Numbered from the stretch's first letter, positions 1 through 11,353 are shown. The stretch is 64,000 bases of DNA from Pterobdella sp. o SKG-2022 (GCA_964035795.1 OZ038323.1:1411172-1475171), one strand, 5' to 3'. Numbers and translations: made by a program. The notes: generated by a model not told the origin, from the sequence alone.

Positions 1-1415
1 TCTTGGAGCACTTGATGAAGGTCTTCAAAAAGGTTATTGAGAAAGAAATCAGAGGTCAGGTAAGTATGCAGTTCGGATTCATGCCAGGTAGAGGTACCAT
101 CGATGCTATTTTCATAGCTCGACAGTTGCAAAAAAGGTATCTTGGCAAAAAGAAAAAACTGTACTTTGGCTTTGTCGATCTAAAAAAATCTTCCATAGAG
201 TTCCAAGAAAAGTTGTTAGGTGGCCTTTGAGGAAGCTTGGGGTGATGGAGTGGTTAGTAAGGATGGTCAAGGCTATGTACTCAAATAGCAAGAGTAGGGT
301 CAAAATAAATAATGTGCTGGGCAACAAGTTCAGTGTGAAGGTTGGTGTCTACCAAGGTTCTGTATTGAGTCCTTTACTCTCCATCATTGTTCTGGAAGCG
401 CTATCCAGTGAATGCAGAAATAGGTCCGTGAGGGAATTGCTGTATGCTTATAACTAAGTGATAAGTGCTAAAAGCCTGAAAGAGTTAAAGGATAGTTACT
501 GTTCTTGGAAAACAGTATTGAAAGCAAGGGTCTTAGAGTGAACATGAAAAAAACGAAGATTATGGTCAGTGCTCTGAATCATGGTCCAAGTTTCCAGTCT
601 GGAAAACATTCTTGTGGAATGTGTTTTAAAGGTGTTGGTGTCAGATCTATACTTCGCACTCTGTGTAACCACTGGGTTCACAAACGCTGTAGTGGCTTAA
701 AAAGCAAATTGGCTTCTACCAAAAGCTTAAAATGTAAAACGTGTTTAGATCCTCAAACTAGTGATGCTGATTATAAGGCTTTTGAACTTGATGAAAATGA
801 ATATAAAGTTGTTAACCAATTTTGTTATCTAGGAGATATGATTAGTGCTGGTGGTGGAGCTGAAGCTAGAACTATTACCTGTGGAAGGCCTGGTTGGAAG
901 AGTTTTAGGGTACAGTTACCCCTGTTAGCCAGTCGGATCATTTAGCTGAAAAAAGGACGTTTATATGCTACTTGTGTCAAGAGTGTTACGGTTTATGGTA
1001 GTGAGATCTGGTCTCTTAAGGTGGAAGATACTAACATTTCCAGAGCTGATGAGATGATGATCAGGTGGATGTGCAATGTAAGCTTAAGGATGGCAGATCA
1101 TCTAATGAATTAAGGGACGGACTGGGAATTCCAGACATCACTGAGGGGCTACGCAGAAATAGACTGATATGGTTTGAGCATGTAATGAGGATGGATGTTG
1201 GTAAGCCAGCAAGTGCTTGCAGGTATATCGAGTTAGAAGGAAAGCGAGAACAAGATAAACTAAGAAAAACATGGTCTCAATTAGTAAGCAATGACCTTAG
1301 AAAAATGGAACTCCAACTTGAGCTTGCTCAAGATCGAAGAATGTGGAGAAGAGCCATTAGGAGACCGCATCCAACCCATACTAGCATGGAAACGGAGGCA
1401 AAACGATGTCGATGA
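1..1415 (+). mobile_element. RTE-like non-LTR retrotransposon remnant with embedded zinc finger (copy 1)
   Basis: Frame-shifted reverse transcriptase pieces lie end to end on + at 3-230, 227-457, 505-945 and 1065-1415. The first pieces carry the RT fingers and palm, including a QGSVLSPLL-type motif near 355-385. The catalytic YADD box is decayed to YAYN near 448. Next comes a C-x2-C ... C-N-x-W-V-H-x2-C ... C-x2-C zinc-finger-like block (about 615-750). The RT thumb follows (FCYLGDMISAGGGAEA, about 823-870), and the usual C-terminal tail (GLGIPDITEGLRRNRLIWFEHV) ends near 1415. Frameshifts and stops show the copy is dead. It lies in the intron of the minus-strand dehydrogenase gene next door. 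The start is outside the window. Family assignment is from motif order only. Confidence 0.8.
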
Positions 1416-1444
1416 TGATAATGAGGTATGGAAAATAAACTTAC

Positions 1445-1800
1445 CTGCACTGTAGAGCTGCAGCCATTTGACATTGGTGAGTGCAGGCAAAATTTGAGGG
1501 TTTCTGAAAGTACCACTACAAATGAAAACAATTTCCAAGCTTTCCAATTTTTTCCTTTCCTCAGTAGTTACTTCATCCAAACTGTCTGAAATATTAAAAC
1601 ATCATGTTCACGACAAGATATCATTTATAAGTACAGTTTCTAATTTGAAAATAGAATTTTTAAAACCACAGACCGATGTAAACAATTTCAGGTTGGAATT
1701 TCGTAATGGAAGGGATTTCCTTTTCCATATTAATCCATAAATTTTTTAAAGTCCCTTCCAAAAGATCAACTCTAAATGAAACAAATGCAATATTTGACAT
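1445..1800 (-). CDS. D-isomer-specific 2-hydroxyacid dehydrogenase, 5' two exons only (partial)
   Basis: Two minus-strand exons join in phase. Exon 1 is 1800-1674, with its ATG at 1800 and a GT donor at 1673. Exon 2 is 1585-1445, after a TTTCAG acceptor and before a GTAAGT donor. Both junctions are phase 1. The 89-residue product begins MSNIAFVSFRVDLLEG and ends NVKWLQLYSAG. This pattern (LPALTNVKWLQLYSAG) is typical of the catalytic domain of NAD(P)-dependent 2-hydroxyacid dehydrogenases of the glyoxylate/hydroxypyruvate reductase kind, just before the invariant Gly-Val-Asp turn. The Rossmann fold and catalytic Arg-Glu-His would lie in later exons left of position 1. The RT copy at 1-1415 sits in the following intron. 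The family call rests on about 30 residues, so the exact enzyme is unknown. Confidence 0.6.
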
Positions 1801-2060
1801 TTTCCCTTAAGTTGAAAAAATCGAAATCAAGAAACAAGTGTTAAAACGCATTTTTGACACTTCTATACAAAAGGTAAACTTTTGAGAGCCTAGAATGAGC
1901 TTTGAACTTAATCTCTTATGTAAAAGTTAACGCTCTTGAAAGTTTTATGTCAATTTCAGTTCTCATTTGTGGAAAGTTTCAATTTCTATATTTTATGTAT
2001 AAAAATAATTTCGGTACATTTTATTATTCAGACTATGTCGTGAAGTTTTAAAACTTACAG

Positions 2061-2537
2061 ATGCGCTATCGGTCGAAACACACAAGCCACAACATCACAA
2101 AAACATATTTGATTGGTTGACAAAAATTCACAAAATAAACAAAAAATATTTTTTATTTGGATATTATTACTTATAAAATAATATTTATAAATAAAAATTT
2201 TGATTAATAATAAAAATGAGTTGAGATTAAACGCTTAGAACGACGATTTATTGTAACATAGCTCATCCAGGAGTGTTATGCTTGCGGTAATATAGCTCAC
2301 GAATTAAAGCTTGCGGCGAGCGAAAAAGCTTGCAAAATTTTCTTTGGCCAATACGACCTTTTCTTATATACATCAAACACTGTAACTTTAAATGAAATAC
2401 TAATTTTATTTTTTTATTCAGAATTTTTATAGTAATACCCGGATAACAATTTTTTGTTTTCATTTTGGGAATTTTTGTTAACCAATCAAATATGTTTTTG
2501 TGAGGTTGTGGCTTGTGTGTTTCGATTGACTGCGCAT
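2061..2537. repeat. MITE-like element with long terminal inverted repeats
   Basis: The left end (2061 to about 2150) and right end (about 2450-2537) are inverted copies over roughly 75-95 bp with a handful of mismatches. Both begin ATGCGC and share CGAAACACACAAGCC and a stretch containing ATATTTGATTGGTT. The interior is AT-rich with no convincing coding sequence. Size and structure fit a non-autonomous DNA transposon. I did not find a clear target-site duplication. Confidence 0.7.
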
Positions 2538-2726
2538 TTTGAACCACAAGATAATGAACACTTTTTTTTGCCATGAACCGCTTTTTCTCCTTTTTAAGGT
2601 ATTTTATTTCCAATTTTTTTTTCTCATTAGTTTAATTAATTATTATTTTTCTAAAAAACTTTAATTCATTATAATCTTCTTTAGCCAAAGTAAATACTGA
2701 AAATTATTTGAACACTAAAGGTAACT

Positions 2727-2820
2727 TTATTAAGTACAAAGCTTTTCGTTAACAAAGTAACATTATCAAGTACCTACTTGATAATGTTACTTTGTTAACG
2801 AAAAGCTTTGTACTTAATAA
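2727..2820. repeat. Perfect hairpin repeat (46-bp arms, 2-bp spacer)
   Basis: Positions 2727-2772 are the exact reverse complement of 2775-2820, separated by CC. The arm contains AAGCTTTTCGTTAAC and GTAACATTATCAAG. The same core occurs in the much longer hairpin at 52633-52823 and as a decayed single arm near 14449-14517, so this is a dispersed fold-back element family. Confidence 0.85.
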
Positions 2821-3039
2821 AATTAACTTTAATTCTTTTCTTCTTCTTTCTTGTTTTTCGTATTTACTCTAAACCTATGCCCTGCTTTCGGGATTTTCTA
2901 CTTAGTCTCTCTAAATTTCTTCTCCTCCTCGGATTGTAAGGCGGCGCGTTTTCTTCCTCAATCTCAAATTTTTTAGTTTTTCTTCTGTTCTCAAAGTTTT
3001 TCATCATCCACTACTTCTTCTTTTTCCAGTTCTACATCC

Positions 3040-4956
3040 CCTCACTCATCTCTTAGCTCCTCTTTCCACCTGGAAGCTAAATCTTTTTTTCTCAATCCTA
3101 ATCCATCCAACTCATCTCACATCTTTTTTTTTAACATAAGATCTCTTCATAACAAATCTACTCATGTTTTTAATCTCCTCTCTGACTCCAACCTTGACTT
3201 TCTAGCTCTTAGTGAGACCTGGCATGAATCTGCTTCTTCTCCATCTATCATCTCTGTTTGTCCTCTTTTCTATTCTTTTCTTGAACTTGCTCATGCTCCT
3301 CAAAATTCTCTTTGTACCTCTTTTTCCACTTATGGAAGAATCTGTCTTTTTTACAAATCTACCTTTTCCTCCTCCAAAACTTCTCATCCTGATTTTAAAT
3401 CTTTTGGATCCTTTGTATCCTTCTTCAAATATGGTACTCTCACCCTGCTTATTGCTGTTATTTATCGACCTCTTTTTTCTTCTTTCTCTTTCTTTATTAA
3501 TGACTTCTCTGCCTTACTTGAATTTTTATATACTCTTTCTTCTCTTTTTATATTGTAGGTGACTTTAACATCCAATTTAACAACAAAGTTAATTTCTACA
3601 CTGAAAAATTTTTTGAACTTATTGAACTTTTCAATCTTTCCCAACATTGTCACTTTCCCTCTCATCTCTCTAACAACACCACTGATCTTTTCATCACATC
3701 ATCCTTTATCAAACCCATTCATGCTCACCCAGTTTCCTTCCCTGATCACGATCTTATTCAATCTTCTTTCCCTACCAACCCCATTAAACTCTTCTCCACT
3801 GTCAAGGTATCTACTCGCTCTTGGTCTCAACTTGACAAAACACTTTTCATCCAATTTCTTCTGCTTCTTCCTTTGACACTTCTTTTAAAACTGAAATTGA
3901 TTACTTTTTTTTGCTCTAAACTCTCTTCTCAATAATACTTTAGATGTGCTTCTTTCCATTAAATCTTCTATCTACCGTCTTTCCTCGTTCAAAGCCCCTT
4001 GGTTTGATGGTGAATGCGTCACATCCAAATGTACTTTACGCAAGCTCGAACGTTCTTATCGTTTCTCTCCCTCTTCTTTTCATGTTCTTTGGATTTTTCA
4101 CCTTTCAACCTATCGCTCTCTCCTCCACTCCAAACACTCAAATTTTCTTATTTCTTCCATTAACTCTTCTTCCTTTTCTTCATCTCGTTGGAAAAATCTT
4201 CATAGTATTCTTTCCGAAAAATCCTCTTCTCCTCCTTTTTCTTCTCAAGATTTCCACAACAAGATTCTTTCTATTAGAACTAATCGCTCATCATCTCATA
4301 ATCGCTCATCATCTCACACTCCTCCAGCGTCTTCTCCTGTCTCTGTCTCTTTTTCTTACTTTCCACCCATCACCTTTACAGACCTCATCTCCATCATCAA
4401 ATCTGTAACTTCATCTTCTTGCTCCTTTGACCTAATTCCTCCAAAAATCCTTAATGATCTTTCTTCTTTCTTCTATCCCATTATTCTCAATTTTATTAAT
4501 CTTTCTCTAGCTACTTCTAAATTTCAACTCATCCATCACTACTCCAATACTGTAAAAACCTCCTCTCGATCCTTCTATCATCTCTAATTACCGTCCCATT
4601 TCTAACCTTTCCTTTCTCTCAAAAATTTTTGAAAAAGCTATTTATCTCCAACTTTCAAAATTTCTTCTTTTTAACATTTTTCTTCCCATTACCTAATCTG
4701 GCTTTCGACCCTCTCACTCTACTGAAACCTTCTGAAAATCTCTAATGATGCTTTTCTAGCTTCCGACTCTGGTAAGCTTTCCTTTCTCCTTTCTCTTGAC
4801 TTCTCTTCTGCTTTTGATACTGTTGACCACTCACTTTTACATCAGCATCTCAACTCCTCTTGGTATTTTCGGCTCTTCACTTTCCTGGCTTACCTCCTAT
4901 CTTTCTGACCGTTCTTCCACTGTTTCTATTAACAACTCTTCTTCTTTTTCTTCTTC
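3040..4956 (+). mobile_element. L2/CR1-like non-LTR retrotransposon, pyrimidine-rich copy (5' and central part)
   Basis: The + strand encodes, across several frames, an apurinic endonuclease (RSLHNKSTHVFNLL, then LALSETWH, then VGDFNIQF near 3555-3580 and SFPDHDLIQSSF near 3740-3770). A reverse transcriptase follows (LSLDFSSAFDTVDHSLLHQH near 4790-4850, the catalytic A motif). Stops and frameshifts are frequent. The coding strand is strikingly rich in C and T and poor in G. The element runs directly into the (TCC)n array, which replaces the rest of the RT. A second copy of the same family lies on the minus strand at 50590-51830; both share NLSLATSKFQLIH. Confidence 0.8.
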
Positions 4957-5581
4957 TCCTCCTCCTCCTCCTCCTCCTCCTCCTCCTCCTCCTCCTCCTC
5001 CTCCTCCTCCTCCTCCTCCTCCTCCTCCTCCTCCTCCTCCTCCTCCTCCTCCTCCTCCTCCTCCTCCTCCTCCTCCTCCTCCTCCTCCTCCTCCTCCTCC
5101 TCCTCCTCCTCCTCCTCCTCCTCCTCCTCCTCCTCCTCCTCCTCCTCCTCCTCCTCCTCCTCCTCCTCCTCCTCCTCCTCCTCCTCCTCCTCCTCCTCCT
5201 CCTCCTCCTCCTCCTCCTCCTCCTCCTCCTCCTCCTCCTCCTCCTCCTCCTCCTCCTCCTCCTCCTCCTCCTCCTCCTCCTCCTCCTCCTCCTCCTCCTC
5301 CTCCTCCTCCTCCTCCTCCTCCTCCTCCTCCTCCTCCTCCTCCTCCTCCTCCTCCTCCTCCTCCTCCTCCTCCTCCTCCTCCTCCTCCTCCTCCTCCTCC
5401 TCCTCCTCCTCCTCCTCCTCCTCCTCCTCCTCCTCCTCCTCCTCCTCCTCCTCCTCCTCCTCCTCCTCCTCCTCCTCCTCCTCCTCCTCCTCCTCCTCCT
5501 CCTCCTCCTCCTCCTCCTCCTCCTCCTCCTCCTCCTCCTCCTCCTCCTCCTCCTCCTCCTCCTCCTCCTCCTCCTCCTCCT
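4954..5581. repeat. (TCC)n microsatellite, about 625 bp, uninterrupted
   Basis: A perfect trinucleotide array of roughly 208 units begins within a Ser-rich TCTTCTTCTCC stretch of the L2-like RT and ends at TTGATATCC. All apparent long reading frames here (poly-Pro, poly-Leu, poly-Gly, poly-Glu) are products of the repeat. Confidence 0.98.
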
Positions 5582-5640
5582 CTTGATATCCTCCCAAAAC
5601 TTCTGTCGTCAGGACTCACCTCTAATAATTGTTTCCTGTG

Positions 5641-5919
5641 ATTCAAATATTTTTGAAAATTATGAAAAAATTTAATCAATTATCTGAGAAAAAGAAGATT
5701 GAAATTTCAGTATGTAAAAAGGAGGGTTTGAGCAACAGAAAAATTGCCAAGCAGCTGAAACACTCGGAATCGACAATAAGATACTATTTTAAAAATTTGA
5801 GCAATACAAAGTGTAAAAAACACGTGAAAGAAAAAAAATTGACCATAAGAGATGTTCGCAACATAGTTAAAACCGCTTCGCAACAAAGAGATAATCGAAA
5901 CTTTTCGGAAAAAAAATAA
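5641..5919 (+). pseudogene. Tc1/mariner-type transposase N-terminal fragment
   Basis: A short reading frame contains a helix-turn-helix of the kind that starts Tc1 transposases: EKKKIEISVCKKEGLSNRKI, then AKQLKHSESTIRYYFKN. A second basic segment follows (KKLTIRDVRNIVKTASQ), resembling the second DNA-binding helix set. The frame stops near 5919 and no DDE catalytic block can be read in order downstream. It is a truncated, inactive remnant. It could also be another HTH transposase of the pogo/Tc1 superfamily. Confidence 0.55.
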
Positions 5920-6598
5920 AAATATTTTACAAAAAACCTTCTAGTTCGTGGAAGCTTAAAAATAAAAAGACATAAAACAAAAATCAGTGGTTGTGACGAC
6001 CCACAATGTTACGTCAATACCAAAGCCTGGGACCCACTATAAAAAAGAAATAAAAGGAAAGAGAAGCAGATGTTGAACTTCTAAAAGTGTTTTCATTTGA
6101 ATATTTTTTCTACAACTTTGCTAATGAATTATGACCAGGTTTTACTCGTTGAAAATTTTAGCTAAATAATAATTCTTAGCATGAATATGACTCTCTACAG
6201 ATAAATAGTTTTTGGAATGTATCTTTTCACGAGAAGCTTCGTGGTTGTCTTCATGATAAAAATCTTGTTAATTCTTTCCAAAATATATTATTTTTAATCT
6301 TATTAACATCAACTCAGCATATAACACAAGACCAGAATGATAAAAGTATTGGAGTGAACGGCTGAGTAAAACTTAGAGTTAGAGTTGCTTAATTCAAAGT
6401 CACCCATCACTTTGTTAAAAAAAGGCGATGAATCTGAAAGCATTAGAAATACATGCTATCAAAAGATTATAAAAGCATTTAAATTCTCATGACGTACCTA
6501 CTTATGTTTATTTCTGTAGTAAACAAGGTTCAGTTTTAAAAATAACTTTATGAAATTTACAGAATAATTGATTAACATCATATTTATAAAGTATCGCT
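5920..6598. other. AT-rich spacer, no gene seen
   Basis: All frames are broken by stops. A few Tc1-like words could be decayed transposase, but none is convincing. No repeat structure is obvious. Confidence 0.5.
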
Positions 6599-7204
6599 AT
6601 GGATGATGCGGCATATAGAGCGGAGCGAAGAAAACGATATTACGATGCCCATTGTGAGGCGCTTCTATACTCACGTCGCATACCTATGCACTCTAGCAGA
6701 TTGGTGGTTGAGCGATGTGATTACAGAAAAAAAAATCAAGACTTAGTGAGATTTAAGGGCCAAAATAACTACTTTGTAATGCCTCGTAGAAAATTAGACA
6801 AATATGGAAACCCTGAGCGGAGGCTTCCATGCTATAACAACTATAATCAAGTGATACGTCGTAGACCGCTTGATAAGCTAAGAGTTAGAAGAAGAAAATT
6901 AGCACCGATCAAAGAAGTCACTTTTGAAGAAGAAGCCTTTATAGATGATGAAGAGCCCATTCCATCAGATCCACACAAGGAGGAATATCCGAAGCTCGAC
7001 ACAAGAATTGGTGTGGGAAGAGGGCAAAATTTGGTGAGGTCTTCAAGTCAATGTTCTGTGGTCACGTTACAACCTAGGCTGCATGATCCAGTCATTCTCA
7101 CAGTTGACTCTGATGAAGAAAATAGAGTTGACTCTATGGCGGCATTATTCCAAAGCAGCGTGGCTGCATTTTTAAATTCCTTTCTTCCAACAAGATTCTT
7201 TTGA
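6599..7204 (+). CDS. Uncharacterised basic protein, single exon, 201 aa
   Basis: An uninterrupted frame opens MDDAAYRAERRKRYYDAHCE and ends LPTRFF. An AATAAA signal follows 37 bp after the stop (7241-7246), as expected for a real transcript end. The first 100 residues are Arg/Lys/Tyr-rich with runs such as RRRPLDKLRVRRRKL. The middle is acidic (FEEEAFIDDEEPIP). Near residues 165-175 the segment VILTVDSDEE has the form of a SUMO-interacting motif: a hydrophobic core followed by acidic residues. I recognise no family. No signal peptide or membrane segment is visible. It sits between mobile-element debris, so it could be a lineage-specific gene or a domesticated element protein. Codon use is not obviously different from the conserved genes. 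Confidence 0.55.
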   Translation: MDDAAYRAERRKRYYDAHCEALLYSRRIPMHSSRLVVERCDYRKKNQDLVRFKGQNNYFVMPRRKLDKYGNPERRLPCYNNYNQVIRRRPLDKLRVRRRKLAPIKEVTFEEEAFIDDEEPIPSDPHKEEYPKLDTRIGVGRGQNLVRSSSQCSVVTLQPRLHDPVILTVDSDEENRVDSMAALFQSSVAAFLNSFLPTRFF

Positions 7205-7240
7205 TTTTCACAATGAAAACACATTTTTCATGAAGGTTTG

Positions 7241-7246
7241 AATAAA
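7241..7246 (+). promoter_or_regulatory. Polyadenylation signal AATAAA for the 6599-7204 gene
   Basis: A canonical hexamer 37 bp after the stop codon. Confidence 0.5.
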
Positions 7247-7683
7247 TAATATCTAAAAAGTTTTTGAAACTTTTTTCCGAGCCGTAAAAGTCACAAAAAC
7301 GTGTAATGAGCAGTGTCCAAAAAGGTCTTGAGAAGTTAAAACAATATTGAAAATCTTTCGATACTTTTCGATTTTTTTTCAAGCTACAGAACTCAAGAAA
7401 ACGTGTAATAATTTTTTGAATTTTTAATAGGTCTGGTCCAAATATTTAATTAGCTCACGTCTACTTTCCAACATTGAATTCCGATTTAATACTTGTTTAT
7501 TTTCAAATGTCCAAAACGGCATGGGAAGAATTTTCTAGAACAATGTAGAAAATAGAAAATTCTCAAACAATATAGTAAATGGAGTATTCTAGAACAGTAT
7601 AGAACATTATAATAATAAGTTATTATTTTTTTATAAAACAACTATTTGAATGTAAAAACAAGTCAGCGACAACTTAGAAATAC
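7247..7683. other. AT-rich spacer
   Basis: There is no gene. Near 7535-7610 short direct repeats of a TTCTAGAACANTATAGAA type occur three to four times. Confidence 0.5.
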
Positions 7684-9060
7684 ATGAGGTTGCTGGTAGG
7701 GGTAAGGCAGGTGAAGGTAAAGGTCATAGAAATTGGTAGTTTTAAGAAACACTTGGATGATAAAATTGGTGAGATCAAAAGTGTAGATGGTGGTCTATTT
7801 CAAATTGAGGTTTCATCCAGGACTTCAGTGTTAGACGAATTTCTTGAGGTGGATGAAGAGGAATTGGTGAAGATGATCAACAACTTACCAAATAAACAGT
7901 GTGCTTTAGATCCGATCCCAACTTGGCTATTGAAACGAATAGCAAGCTTGATAGCACCTTTTTTAGTTAGCATCTTTAATTCCTCTTTCAAATCAGAAAC
8001 TATTCCTCAAGGTTTGAAGTTAGCCTGTGTGACGCCGATATTGAAAAAACCAAATCTGAACCCATTTGAGCCATCCTCCTATAGACCAATTTCAAATGAC
8101 CCTGTTTTATCAAAAATACTAGAACGATTGGTTTTAGAAAAGACACGTAGTTTTTTGGTTGAAAATGATCTTTTTCCGAGAGTTCAGTCTGCTTATCGCC
8201 CTTTTCATTTAACAGAAACTGCTACCACAAAAATCCACATGGATATTTTAAAAATAGCTGATGAAGGTAGGTTTAGTCTTTTGACATTGTTGGATCTTTT
8301 CTCAGCCTTAGTTAATCATAATATTTTAATAAATAATCTATATTCAAAATTCGGTTTTAAGGGTTTAGTCTTAGAATGGTATAAGAGCTATTTAAATAAT
8401 AGGTGTTATTATATTACTAATAATAGTGTTAGGACTAATTTATTTCATCCCCATACTGGTGTGCCACAAGGTTCTGTAATCGGCCCGCTCTTATTTAATC
8501 TGTATTCTAGTGATCTAGAAACAATTGCACAAAGACATTACTTGAGTTTTCACCAATATGCAGATGACACACAATTGTATTCTAGCTGTGTCCCTGGAGA
8601 AATTGAGCAATTGCAGAACAGATTGTCTGACTGTGTCGATGAGATGGCAGCCTGGATAGAATCCAATAGTCTTAAACTCAATAGATCCTAAACTGAAGCT
8701 ATATGGTTTTCTTCTTTGAAAAAGGTGAACAAGTTACCAACCAAACAGATAAGGATACTGGATATTTTCATATCACCTTCAGAAAGTGTCAAGAGCCTGG
8801 GTGTTTTCATGGATAGAGACTTGAGCATGAACTCACATATAAGTAAGATGTTGTAAGCAGGCTTTTCAGCTTTCAGGCAGATAAGGTCCATTAAGAAGTG
8901 TCTTTCTTATGAATCGTTGAGAACCCTTGCTGTTGCTTTGATTCTGAGCAGAATAGATTATTGCAACACATTGTTAGCTGGGTTATCTGCGCAACATCAT
9001 TTAGTAGTGTATGAAATGGCAAAAACGGCTTTACAATACTTTTTCGATTTTTAGAAAGTT
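7684..9060 (+). mobile_element. L2/CR1-like retrotransposon, 5'-truncated reverse transcriptase
   Basis: A 335-aa open frame (7684-8691) holds the RT domain. It shows ALDPIPTWLLKRI, then FEPSSYRPIS, GVPQGSVIGPLLFNLY (about 8458-8505) and the intact catalytic box HQYADDTQLY (about 8550-8580). Motif A is damaged: LLDLFSALVNHNIL lacks the usual Phe-Asp-Thr-Val. A stop at 8689 is followed by more in-frame C-terminal RT sequence (KSLGVFMDRDLSMNSHI, then ALILSRIDYCNTLLAGL near 8935-8985) with another stop near 8856. The endonuclease is missing. This is a relatively young but inactive copy, separate from the pyrimidine-rich family at 3040. Confidence 0.85.
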
Positions 9061-9168
9061 TTTGACAGTGTTTGAAGAGTTTGTGGTTAATACTAAGATC
9101 ATATGGAATTTCCCAACACATTGTTCCATTTTATTTTTATTTATTAATGTTCACGAAAAGTACCATTC

Positions 9169-9352
9169 AATGTAATGTGGTATTTATAAAGCGCTTTTCT
9201 TTATAGATCAAAGTGCTTGCCACAAACTTAATGTAGCGAAAACACACTTTGCAACAGGTTCTAATTGTCTGCCTACGCGGAATCGAAACCGGAAAGTTTA
9301 GAGAATTAGTCCTATGCTCTCTAATGCTCAACCATTGAGCTATAGAGCCGAC
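9169..9352 (-). mobile_element. tRNA-derived SINE, minus strand (family A)
   Basis: Read on the minus strand it begins TCGGCTCTATAGCTCAATGG (A-box-like). It has a B-box GGTTTCGATTCC and ends with GCACTTTGATCTATAAAG, then AAAAGCGCTTTATAAATACC. The same unit recurs at 35647-35822 (+) and, as the tail only, at 56544-56663 (-). It is a SINE, not a functional tRNA gene. Confidence 0.8.
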
Positions 9353-11340
9353 ATGATCTCGCTCAATCCTGTCAATCTATTTTTTTTGAAAGAAATAAAT
9401 TGAATTTTTTCGATTTTTTTTAAATAAAAAGAGAACTGTTTATTTATAGATACTTTTGAACCTATTTTTGATTCAGAATTGTTTTAAATTTAGTTTGCTA
9501 GTTAAACCTCTAACATTAAGAGTTCCGGTAAAAACTGGATAGTAGTTTTAGTTTTATTTTAACAGTTTATCATTCTGTAATTTCACGTTAGGCACCAAAC
9601 CGGAATTCAATTAATTGAAAGATTTTACAGTAACACAAGTTGCAGTGTTATAGTTAATGACATATGGTTTGAGGTCAAAACAGGAGTAAGCAGGGCTGTG
9701 TGATGTCAGCATTGCTTTTCAACCTCACCAGATTTGGTAATGCGCTTTTCTTGCTTCTTCAAATTTATTCAAATCGATACGTTCCTTTCTTTTCTGCTGA
9801 TGCTACTCTAAGAATACTTGTCTGTTTTCTCGTTTTTTTTCTCATTTTGATTACTGTAACTTTTCCTTGTGCAACCATTATTCTTTTAATAATGTTTCCA
9901 ACTTTTCAACTCCTAAATGATCTCTCAATGTAAAGAATAAAGTTTAAGGTTTGAAACAAAGAGAGTAATTAATAAAACCGTGACTGCAAATATTGAAAAG
10001 AAGATGGATCACAAGGTTAAAAGGGATAGTGATACAGGAAAGAGTTAAAAGAATTAAGATTTTGGAAATAAATAAAATAGAATTTTAAAGAATCAAGTTC
10101 AAAAAACATAGATTCGTTTCAGAAAAGTATGACTTGAAAAAAAGAAATGGTTAGCTAATAGTGGATTGAGAAAAAAAAGGTAAAGAGAAAAAACCTAAGC
10201 ATCTTTAAGCTGACCTAGTAAAAGAAAAATATCAAAAGAGGTTAAAAAAACAAAGTCTTAAAAAATAGAAAAGATAGGCCCAAAAAGAGTTCTAAAAAAG
10301 ATTGATAAATAAAACAAAACAGTGGAAACAGTGTAAGGTTGGTTAAGAGACATAAGGTGAACCAGGAAACAGATCAAAAAAACTATGAAAAAATTTTAAA
10401 TTTTTCAGGCAAAATAGTGGTTGAAGGTGTCAAAAGCCGAGTATAAAAAGTAAAAGCTAGCGGTTTTTTATTTTTATCAAATTTAGCTTTATCTAATAGT
10501 AAAGCAGACATCATAAACATCAATATAACTGTTTCTAAGTTATATAGTTTCAATAATAATATTTGAAAGTGAAAGTTGGTAACGAAGATGAGTCAATTTC
10601 TAAAGTACAAAAGAACCACAAAAATATGCTTTAAAGACGCAAAAAAGACAAAGAATTACGATCCTCAATCCCAGTCTGTTTGGAATATTTTTTATTGTGG
10701 ATTGTCTTTCTTTTATTGCTTGTTAGTGACTTATATTCATCTGTTGTTGGTTTTTTTCACATATCATTTCCTTGTATGGTCTCCTCCTTACCTATTATTA
10801 GATCTTGCTTTAAATTTGCATTCTTTCATTAAATTTTATATTTCTGAATTTCACATTCTATTTTCGATTTAGTTTTTGTTTGTTTTTAGTTACTTGTTTA
10901 ATGGGTTTTCAGTCTTAATTTCAAATTCTTAATTTCATTATTCTAGCCCTAGTTATTTCATTCTCCATTCATTAATTCGTTTATTGTTAATAATTTCAAT
11001 TCATATATTGTTTCAATATTTTTCCACTTGTATGACACCCTTTTTCATGGTTAATTTATTATGCTTCAATTATACTCACCATTATCCAGCTTCCATTGAT
11101 ATTTATTTCTACATTCACAAAACATAAATTGTTGAAAACCCTTTATTTTTTTTATTACTTCCCAACTTAATCAATTTTTAGTTCCTTTCCTACTCTTGGT
11201 GTTTTTAGTTTTTTTCAGGTCTTTTTCCAATTTCAACTTATATTTCTTTAGGTCCATTCAAAGTTTATTTTCCTATTCATGTCTTTCTTGATTATCCTGT
11301 CTTTTCAAAACCATTTGTTAGTCACTTGTAGGAATCTTTT
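9353..11340. other. Gene-poor stretch with strand-skewed blocks and a small RT scrap
   Basis: A 60-bp scrap at about 9665-9730 reads VMSALLFNL, a retrotransposon motif. The block 9960-10440 is strongly purine-rich on +, and 10660-11340 is T-rich. All frames are closed except short unconvincing ones. These may be old pyrimidine-rich LINE debris in both orientations. Confidence 0.4.
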
Positions 11341-11353
11341 ATAATTCTTTCCC

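Noticed and set aside
2263..2613. 116-aa minus-strand frame
   Set aside because: It runs through the terminal inverted repeat of the MITE and has no protein-like pattern.
4796..5679. Long frames encoding poly-Pro, poly-Leu, poly-Gly and poly-Glu
   Set aside because: They are translations of the (TCC)n array on both strands with no independent coding evidence.
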